From Flavobacteriaceae bacterium (GTDB lineage Bacteria > Bacteroidota > Bacteroidia > Flavobacteriales > Flavobacteriaceae): 19,621 nt of DNA. The position numbers were made by a program, and so were the translations under genes. How positions within the stretch are numbered: the stretch's first letter is position 1; every line of letters begins with the position of its first letter. This document shows, piece after piece, positions 14,315 through 19,621 of the stretch. The DNA lies in contig PAQB01000011.1 of the NCBI GenBank assembly GCA_002709185.1, positions 19,195 through 38,815 of the forward strand, read 5' to 3'. Below the pieces are notes generated by a model. The model had not been told where the DNA came from and made no database searches. It saw only the letters and a list, made by a program, of their open reading frames with translations.

Positions 14315-16765
14315 TTAAATAGTTGATGCTCTAATGATATCGGCAAATAGTCCCGAAGCAGTTACTTCTGCGCCAGCACCAGCCCCCTTGACGATTAAAG
14401 GCTGGTCCGTATAACGATTGGTATAAAACATGACAATATTATCTTTACCTTCAAGGTTAAAAAACGGATGCCCTTCTTCAATGGACTGCAATCCAACTTT
14501 GGCTTTACCGTCTTTGAATTCCGCTACATATTTTAACTGCGCATTTTTGTTTTTGGCAGCCTCATAAATTGCTTTGAAAACACTTTCTTGCGATTCTATA
14601 AATGTATAAAATTCTTTTACACTGTTAGCCTCCATTGCACCATTGGGTAGAAAGGAGCTGTTTTCAATGGCTTCCATATCAATGGAAAACCCAGATTCTC
14701 TAGCCAAGATTAATAGTTTTCTTGCCACATCTACACCACTTAAATCGATCCGTGGATCGGGTTCTGTATAACCTTCTAACTGCGCTTGTTTTACAATGTT
14801 TGCAAATTTTTTATCTCCATTGTAATTATTGAAAATAAAATTTAAACTTCCGGATAAAACAGCATAAATTGCTTGTATTTGATCTCCAGAAGCCACTAAA
14901 TTATTTAACGTATCGATTACTGGAAGTCCAGCCCCAACATTCGTTTCAAACAAGAATGGCGCATTATACTTAATAGACAATTGCTTTAATTCTTGGTAGT
15001 AGTCAAGGGCACCTGAACAGGCTATTTTATTACAGGCAATTACAGCAATACTTTCTCTTAAATAATGTGCATAAGTATCGGCAATGCTTGCATTGGCGGT
15101 AACGTCTACAAAAACAGAATTTCTAAGATTCATTTGTTTTGCACATTCAAAAAATTCTAATGGAGAAACAGAGGCGCCGGATTCAAGTTTACTGTACCAA
15201 GAATCCAAATCAACACCGTCTGAGTCAAATGTCATTTTTTTAGAATTACAAATCCCAACAACTTTAAGCTTTAATTTAAGATTAGTTTTTACGTAATCTT
15301 GCTGTTGTTGTATTTGGCTAAGCAAAGTGCTACCAACATTTCCAACTCCAGCAATAAATAAGTTTAAATGTTTTGTCTCAACCTCAAAAAACGATTCGTG
15401 GAGGCAGTTGAGCGCTTTTTTAACATCATTTTTAGAAATAACAGCTGTAATATTTCTTTCTGAAGCCCCTTGAGCAATGGCGCGAATATTAACATTGTTT
15501 TTCCCCAAGGTACTGAACATTTTTCCGCTGATACCCTGATGGTTTTTCATTTTATCTCCTATAACGGCCACAATTGATAGCTGAGACTCTGAAACAATAG
15601 GGTCAATTTTTAAAAGTGAAATTTCATTTTCAAATTCTTTATCAATGCTTTGCTTTGCGCGAACTGCATCATTCTCGGATACACCAACGCAAATGGAGTG
15701 TTCAGAAGAGGCTTGTGTTGTGATAATGATGTTAATTTTTTCATTGGCAAGGGTTTCAAATAAGCGTTTTGAAAACCCAGGAATACCTACCATTCCATTA
15801 CCCTGCAGGGTCAGCAAGGAGATGTCATTGACATTACTTATGCCTTTGATTGGATTGTTGGAACCGTTGTTAACGTTTTGTGTTATAAGTGTACCCGACT
15901 CTTCAGGTGCTAAGGTGTTTTTTATAAGAATGGGAATGTTTTTGGTCAATACAGGCAATACCGTCGGCGGGTACAGTACCTTTGCACCAAAATGTGACAA
16001 CTCTATGGCTTCTAAATAGGATAGTTTTGCGATGGGTTTGGCCTGTTTGACCAGTTTGGGATTGGTGGTGTACATCCCACTGACATCAGTCCATATTTCT
16101 AAAGCATCAACTTGTAGTGCAGCTGCAACAATAGCAGCTGTGTAATCTGAACCACCACGGCCAAGGGTTGTGATTTCGTCCAATTCGGATTTCGATATAA
16201 ACCCAGGTAATATGGTAATCATTTTTGAGTTATTTTCGAAATAAGTTCGAATGTTGTCATTGGTTTCTTCAAATTGAACTAACGCATTTGTAAAACTTGA
16301 ATCAGTGACGATTAAATTTTGGCTGTTTTTAAGTTGTACATTTAAGCCCTGTTGCTGCATATATTCAAAAATTATCAACGAAGAAATCAATTCTCCAAAA
16401 CTCAAAAGCTTATCGGTAGTTTGAATAGATAATTCATTGATTAAATAAATTCCATCTAATAATTTTTCAAGTTCAGATAATTTTTCCAAAACTAAATCTT
16501 TTGTCTCTTCTAATGAAGCTCCGGAAAGCAAGCCCTCAATGATATCAATGTGCTGTTTTTTAATTTGATTAAAATCAGTCTTGTAGTCCAAGTTTCCTTG
16601 AATGGCTTTTTTGGATGCGGCCATGAGTTTATCTGTAATGCCACCGACCGCAGAAACCACAACTACAATAGCAGTATTTTCAGCTTTGGTTTTGACAATT
16701 TTCGCAACTCTTTGGATATTTTCTGAGGAACCGACCGAAGTGCCTCCAAATTTTAAAACTTTCAT
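14315..16765 (-). CDS. thrA: Bifunctional aspartate kinase / homoserine dehydrogenase
   Basis: This 816-residue fused enzyme carries out the first and third steps from aspartate to homoserine. The aspartokinase part (about 1-295) has MKVLKFGGTSVGS, VSAVGGITDKL and LGRGGSDYTAA (201-211). Two ACT regulatory repeats follow (about 315-455; LLTLQGNGMVGIPGFSKRLF and IVAVIGDKMKNHQGISGKMF). The dehydrogenase part begins near 465 with the NAD(P) loop GVGNVG (473-478) and includes FVDVTA, NKIACSG and YTEPDPRIDLSG. This is the same architecture as E. coli ThrA, usually feedback-inhibited by threonine through the ACT domains; inhibition here is inferred. It is the first structural gene after the candidate thr leader peptide, whose stop lies 59 bases upstream. 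Confidence 0.97.
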   Translation of the reverse strand: MKVLKFGGTSVGSSENIQRVAKIVKTKAENTAIVVVVSAVGGITDKLMAASKKAIQGNLDYKTDFNQIKKQHIDIIEGLLSGASLEETKDLVLEKLSELEKLLDGIYLINELSIQTTDKLLSFGELISSLIIFEYMQQQGLNVQLKNSQNLIVTDSSFTNALVQFEETNDNIRTYFENNSKMITILPGFISKSELDEITTLGRGGSDYTAAIVAAALQVDALEIWTDVSGMYTTNPKLVKQAKPIAKLSYLEAIELSHFGAKVLYPPTVLPVLTKNIPILIKNTLAPEESGTLITQNVNNGSNNPIKGISNVNDISLLTLQGNGMVGIPGFSKRLFETLANEKINIIITTQASSEHSICVGVSENDAVRAKQSIDKEFENEISLLKIDPIVSESQLSIVAVIGDKMKNHQGISGKMFSTLGKNNVNIRAIAQGASERNITAVISKNDVKKALNCLHESFFEVETKHLNLFIAGVGNVGSTLLSQIQQQQDYVKTNLKLKLKVVGICNSKKMTFDSDGVDLDSWYSKLESGASVSPLEFFECAKQMNLRNSVFVDVTANASIADTYAHYLRESIAVIACNKIACSGALDYYQELKQLSIKYNAPFLFETNVGAGLPVIDTLNNLVASGDQIQAIYAVLSGSLNFIFNNYNGDKKFANIVKQAQLEGYTEPDPRIDLSGVDVARKLLILARESGFSIDMEAIENSSFLPNGAMEANSVKEFYTFIESQESVFKAIYEAAKNKNAQLKYVAEFKDGKAKVGLQSIEEGHPFFNLEGKDNIVMFYTNRYTDQPLIVKGAGAGAEVTASGLFADIIRASTI

Positions 16766-16824
16766 TATTAATTAATTGATTTAGATATAAGTGTTGTTAA
16801 AACAACTTTTAAACATGGCGAAAA

Positions 16825-16953
16825 CTATGATATAAAGCACCCCAAAGGGGTGATGATAGTGGTGATAGTGGTGATAGTCATAGAGGCTATAATACCAACG
16901 AAGAAGAAGGAATTAAAGGTGTTGTTTGATGATATCTCGTTGCGTAAATGCAT
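16825..16953 (-). CDS. thrL: Candidate thr operon leader peptide (Thr/Ile-rich)
   Basis: This is a 42-codon frame from ATG (16953-16951) to TAG (16827-16825), directly upstream of thrA on the same strand. The peptide opens MHLRNEISSNN, then a short hydrophobic part (FFFVGIIAS), then residues 26-35 read TITTITTIIT: six Thr and four Ile with no other residue, ending in PLGCFIS. The codons involved are mainly ACT, ATC and ACC. This is the hallmark of a leader peptide that senses charged tRNA-Thr and tRNA-Ile, as in E. coli thrL. It is not homologous in its N-terminal part. The Thr/Ile codons run directly into a GC-rich hairpin, and an exact -7 promoter element lies about 20 bases before the ATG. 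The sequence pattern is plain; function is inferred. Confidence 0.85.
   Translation of the reverse strand: MHLRNEISSNNTFNSFFFVGIIASMTITTITTIITPLGCFIS
16838..16852 (-). terminator. Attenuator hairpin of the thr leader
   Basis: On the minus strand CACCCC-TTT-GGGGTG forms a perfect 6-bp, very GC-rich stem with a 3-base loop, the only such structure in this AT-rich gap. Its 5' arm contains the last Thr codon of the leader peptide, so a ribosome stalled on the Thr/Ile codons would cover it and prevent folding. A U-rich but interrupted stretch (CUUUAUAUCAUAGUUUU) follows, weaker than a classical terminator. Flanking six-base complements CTATGA and TCATAG (16878-16883 and 16825-16830) could form an outer stem. 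Confidence 0.65.
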
Positions 16954-16972
16954 AACCCAAAAAAATTAATTT

Positions 16973-17008
16973 CAAAGCTATTGTTTTTAGTGCATTAAAA
17001 ATAACAAA
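16973..17008 (-). promoter_or_regulatory. Promoter of the thr leader-thrABC operon
   Basis: TAGCTTTG (16980-16973, minus strand) is an exact TAnnTTTG -7 element. TTTG at 17008-17005 is a candidate -33 element, separated by 24 bases, slightly longer than usual. Transcription would begin near 16967, giving roughly 15 bases before the leader ATG. Confidence 0.6.
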
Positions 17009-17047
17009 ATTCGAAAAATTACGAATTATTGACCTATGAGGTGAATC

Positions 17048-17085
17048 TCTTAAAATTTAATCAAAAATTAGTTCAAATTTTAAGA
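17048..17085. repeat. 11-bp inverted repeat downstream of fahA
   Basis: TCTTAAAATTT (17048-17058) and AAATTTTAAGA (17075-17085) are perfect complements separated by 16 bases. It lies 35 bases past the fahA stop and 40 bases before the thr promoter -33. It could fold in the fahA transcript as an AT-only 3' hairpin or bind a dimeric regulator. There is no T-tract of note on the minus-strand side. Confidence 0.45.
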
Positions 17086-17119
17086 TTAATTCAATGAGTT
17101 AAAAAAGCTACACGAGAAA

Positions 17120-18394
17120 TTATTTTGAAGCTAATAGTTTTGTACGCACCTCTCCAAATCCAATTCTTAAGTTCTTGTTTTTACAGTAGCCGCGCAATAC
17201 AACAGTGTCATTGTCTTCAATATAGACACGTTCTAATCCATTCTCTAATTTAACAGGTCTTTCCCCTTTCCATGCCAACTCTAACATAGAGCCATAAGAA
17301 TCAGTTGTCGGACCAGAAATGGTACCACTACCCATCATATCCCCAGCATTGATGGGACAACCATTGACCGAATGATGTGCCAATTGTTGGGCCATGTTCC
17401 AATACATGTATTTGAAATTTGATCGGGTGACAACAGTTTCTTTGGAGTCTTCAGGCTGAATGGCAACTTCTAGATGAATGTCAAAGCTTTTAAGGCCTTT
17501 GAACTGTAGGTAGGGCAGTGGTTCTGGGGATTGTTTTGGGGAGGCGACTCTAAAAGGTTCTAAAGCATCTAAGGTTACAATCCAAGGCGATACTGAAGAC
17601 GCAAAGTTTTTTCCAAGAAATGGTCCTAATGGTACATATTCCCAACGTTGAATATCACGCGCGCTCCAATCGTTAAAAAGCAGTAAGCCAAAAATATAAG
17701 ATTCGGCATTCTCAATAGAAATGGCCTCTCCAAGTTCATTAGCATCCGTTGTGATAAAAGCCATTTCTAGCTCAAAATCAACCGCTTTACTAGGTCCAAA
17801 AACAGGCGTTTCAGAAGCCGGCGGAAGGGTTTGTCCTTTAGGACGTCTGATGGGTGTGTTAGAGGGAATTATAGAAGAACTACGCCCGTGGTAGCCAACA
17901 GGTAAATGCAGCCAATTTGGCATCAATGCGTTCTCCTTACCGCGAAACATGGTTCCTACATTGGTAGCATGTTCCTTACTGGCATAAAAATCTGTGTAAT
18001 CACCAATTTGAACCGGCAATTTCATTTCAATTTCATCCAATTTAAAAAGGATGGTATTCTTGTGTTTGGAATTTGATTTGAGGCTTGGATTGTTGGCGTC
18101 AAATAGTTCTGCAATTCTATTTCTGACTGCACGCCATGTTTGACGGCCCTCAGCGATAAAGTCATTTAAAGTGTCCTGAAGAAAAATATCTTGGGTTAAT
18201 GGAATTCCATCAAAATAACCCAATTGGTGTAGCGCTGCAAGGTCAATGGCAGTGTCACCGATTCGCGTGCCAATGGTAATGACATCATCATTTGTTAAAA
18301 AGACACCAAATGGAATGTTTTGAATTGGAAAATCGGAGTTGAGGTCGACGTGTAGCCAAGTTGCACGATCTGGGTTGTTAGCATAATTTGGCAT
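17120..18394 (-). CDS. fahA: Fumarylacetoacetase
   Basis: This 424-residue hydrolase splits fumarylacetoacetate to fumarate and acetoacetate, the last step of tyrosine degradation. The N-terminal SH3-like domain (about 1-115) is followed by the catalytic domain. It contains DYTDFYASKEHATNVGTMFR, with metal ligand Asp135 and catalytic His142; metal ligands Glu208 and Glu210 in FELEMAF; and Asp242 in LLFNDWSARDIQRWEYVPLGPFLGKNF. The C-terminal block GDMMGSGTISGP is also present. The length matches eukaryotic-type FAH of about 420 residues rather than the shorter FAH-domain proteins. Homogentisate dioxygenase is not in the window. It is divergent from glyA, with an exact -7 element 38 bases upstream of the ATG. 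Confidence 0.97.
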   Translation of the reverse strand: MPNYANNPDRATWLHVDLNSDFPIQNIPFGVFLTNDDVITIGTRIGDTAIDLAALHQLGYFDGIPLTQDIFLQDTLNDFIAEGRQTWRAVRNRIAELFDANNPSLKSNSKHKNTILFKLDEIEMKLPVQIGDYTDFYASKEHATNVGTMFRGKENALMPNWLHLPVGYHGRSSSIIPSNTPIRRPKGQTLPPASETPVFGPSKAVDFELEMAFITTDANELGEAISIENAESYIFGLLLFNDWSARDIQRWEYVPLGPFLGKNFASSVSPWIVTLDALEPFRVASPKQSPEPLPYLQFKGLKSFDIHLEVAIQPEDSKETVVTRSNFKYMYWNMAQQLAHHSVNGCPINAGDMMGSGTISGPTTDSYGSMLELAWKGERPVKLENGLERVYIEDNDTVVLRGYCKNKNLRIGFGEVRTKLLASK

Positions 18395-18432
18395 GGCAAT
18401 GAATGTTAATTAATTTTTAATAAATCTTTATT

Positions 18433-18440
18433 CAAATATA
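18433..18440 (-). promoter_or_regulatory. -7 promoter element of fahA
   Basis: TATATTTG on the minus strand is an exact TAnnTTTG match 38 bases before the fahA ATG. A -33 element is not evident. Confidence 0.5.
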
Positions 18441-18472
18441 TGTTTTTTAATGTATATGAGTGATGTTATACT

Positions 18473-18480
18473 TATTTTTG
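18473..18480 (+). promoter_or_regulatory. -7 promoter element of glyA
   Basis: TATTTTTG is an exact TAnnTTTG match 26 bases before the glyA ATG. It lies 32 bases from the opposing fahA element, so the upstream parts of the two divergent promoters must overlap. Confidence 0.55.
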
Positions 18481-18506
18481 CATAGTGTAATCTATAACTC
18501 AAACCT

Positions 18507-19621
18507 ATGCAACGCGACGAAGAAATTTTTGAACTCATACAAGCCGAAAAAAACCGTCAACTCAACGGTATTGAACTCATTGCTTCTGAGAACTTTACAA
18601 GTGAACAAGTCATGGAGGCTACGGGATCCGTTTTGACAAATAAATACGCAGAAGGTTATCCTGGCAAACGGTATTACGGCGGCTGCGAAGTAGTGGACCA
18701 AGTGGAACAATTAGCGATCGACCGCGCCAAAACTCTTTTTGGAGCGGCTTGGGCCAATGTGCAACCGCATTCCGGCAGTCAAGCCAACACTGCAGTTTTT
18801 CATGCTTGTTTAAAGTTGGGCGATAAAATATTAGGTTTTGATTTGGCTCATGGTGGGCACCTCACTCACGGCTCTCCAGTCAATTTTTCTGGGCGTTTAT
18901 ACAACCCTGTGTTCTATGGTGTTGAAAAAGAAACCGGAATGCTTGATTATGATAAAATTCAAGCCATTGCAACGGCAGAACAGCCCAAGATGATCATTGC
19001 TGGGGCTTCGGCTTATTCCAGAGATATTGATTATAAGCGTTTTAGAGAAATTGCTGATAGTGTTGGTGCTCTTCTTTTAGGCGATATTTCACATCCTTCA
19101 GGATTAATTTCAAAGGGGATTTTAAACGATCCACTTCCACATTGTCATGTGGTCACGACGACCACGCACAAAACCCTGCGTGGCCCTCGAGGTGGTCTTA
19201 TCATGATGGGTAAAGATTTTGAAAATCCATTTGGTCTGACTTTTAAATCTGGAAAACCTAAAATGATGTCATCCCTTTTAGATTCTGCCATTTTTCCAGG
19301 AAATCAAGGGGGCCCTTTAGAACATGTAATTGCTGGGAAAGCTATTGCATTTGGAGAAGCACTGACAGATGATTTCATGCATTATATCCTACAAGTCAAA
19401 AAGAACGCAGACGCCATGGCAAAAGCGTTTGTGAAACGGGGTTATGATTTGATTTCAGGTGGAACAGATAACCACATGATGCTTATTGATTTGCGCAATA
19501 AAAATATTACAGGTAAAGACGCCGAGCAGGCACTTGTCAAAGCAGACATCACGGCCAATAAAAACATGGTACCTTTTGACACCCAAAGTCCATTTGTGAC
19601 TTCAGGTATTCGGGTTGGAAC
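18507..19621 (+). CDS. glyA: Serine hydroxymethyltransferase, 5' part
   Basis: The frame opens at ATG 18507 and runs without a stop past the window end: 371 codons of a protein usually about 425 residues, so only the C-terminus is missing. This PLP enzyme interconverts serine and glycine while charging tetrahydrofolate. Visible signatures are [15 protein letters not shown] (21-35), [17 protein letters not shown] (45-61), the PHSGSQAN loop (87-94), [13 protein letters not shown], the PLP-contacting aspartate in GDISHPSGL (192-200) and the Schiff-base Lys222 in [14 protein letters not shown] (217-230). The variant DISHP, instead of the common DMAHPAG, is a mild substitution. Together with gcvT in this window it supplies one-carbon units. 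Confidence 0.97.
   Translation, partial: MQRDEEIFELIQAEKNRQLNGIELIASENFTSEQVMEATGSVLTNKYAEGYPGKRYYGGCEVVDQVEQLAIDRAKTLFGAAWANVQPHSGSQANTAVFHACLKLGDKILGFDLAHGGHLTHGSPVNFSGRLYNPVFYGVEKETGMLDYDKIQAIATAEQPKMIIAGASAYSRDIDYKRFREIADSVGALLLGDISHPSGLISKGILNDPLPHCHVVTTTTHKTLRGPRGGLIMMGKDFENPFGLTFKSGKPKMMSSLLDSAIFPGNQGGPLEHVIAGKAIAFGEALTDDFMHYILQVKKNADAMAKAFVKRGYDLISGGTDNHMMLIDLRNKNITGKDAEQALVKADITANKNMVPFDTQSPFVTSGIRVG

Noticed and set aside
15645..16019. 124-codon frame on the + strand
   Set aside because: It is antisense inside thrA with no recognisable domain; a shadow of a real gene.
16849..16878. Tandem 9-base repeat (GGTGATAGT units on the + strand), resembling a microsatellite
   Set aside because: It is explained by repeated Thr-Ile-Thr codons of the leader peptide on the other strand.
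18492..18710. 72-codon frame on the minus strand
   Set aside because: It is antisense to the start of glyA, which has diagnostic SHMT motifs.

Overview
The window is an AT-rich chromosomal segment of a Bacteroidota bacterium, most likely a member of the Flavobacteriaceae. The evidence is the protein types (DUF3822 next to rsmD, a gamma/tau subunit without its zinc-binding cysteines, fused ThrA), the absence of strong Shine-Dalgarno sequences, and repeated exact matches to the Bacteroidota -7 promoter element TAnnTTTG in front of genes. It is a housekeeping region. I see no mobile element, CRISPR array, tRNA, rRNA or prophage gene.

Layout. (1) 1-452: the 3' part of pdxH (+). (2) 604-2928: dnaX then miaE on the minus strand. 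dnaX carries an A10 run exactly where the clamp-loader core ends. (3) 3021-3320: RNase P RNA (+), whose closing P1 helix runs into a T8 tract that overlaps the stop codon of the convergent rsmD. (4) 3325-5379: minus-strand run of an unknown two-TM protein, a DUF3822 protein with no ATG start, and rsmD. (5) 5499-9367: plus-strand RecD-like helicase, then a tight run kdsB - kdnB - small acyltransferase, pointing to activation and 8-oxidation of Kdo for lipopolysaccharide. (6) 9364-16953: minus strand, in transcription order thr leader peptide - thrA - thrB - thrC - gcvT - SDR - yebC. (7) 17120-19621: fahA (-) and glyA (+, cut by the window end), diverging from a short shared promoter region.

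The most interesting signals are regulatory and lie inside or between ordinary genes. First, an unannotated 42-codon ORF upstream of thrA has ten consecutive Thr/Ile codons running straight into a GC-rich hairpin, with an exact -7 element just upstream. It looks like a thr attenuator, analogous to enterobacterial thrL but with different geometry. Second, the dnaX A10 run would give a 359-residue gamma form after a -1 shift, because the shifted frame stops three codons later. Third, kdnB sits beside kdsB without kdnA, so the 8-amino-Kdo pathway is only partly present locally.

Metabolically, thrABC make threonine from aspartate, while gcvT and glyA handle glycine, serine and one-carbon units. 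kdsB, kdnB and perhaps the acyltransferase serve the envelope. dnaX, rnpB, rsmD, miaE and yebC serve replication, RNA maturation and translation.
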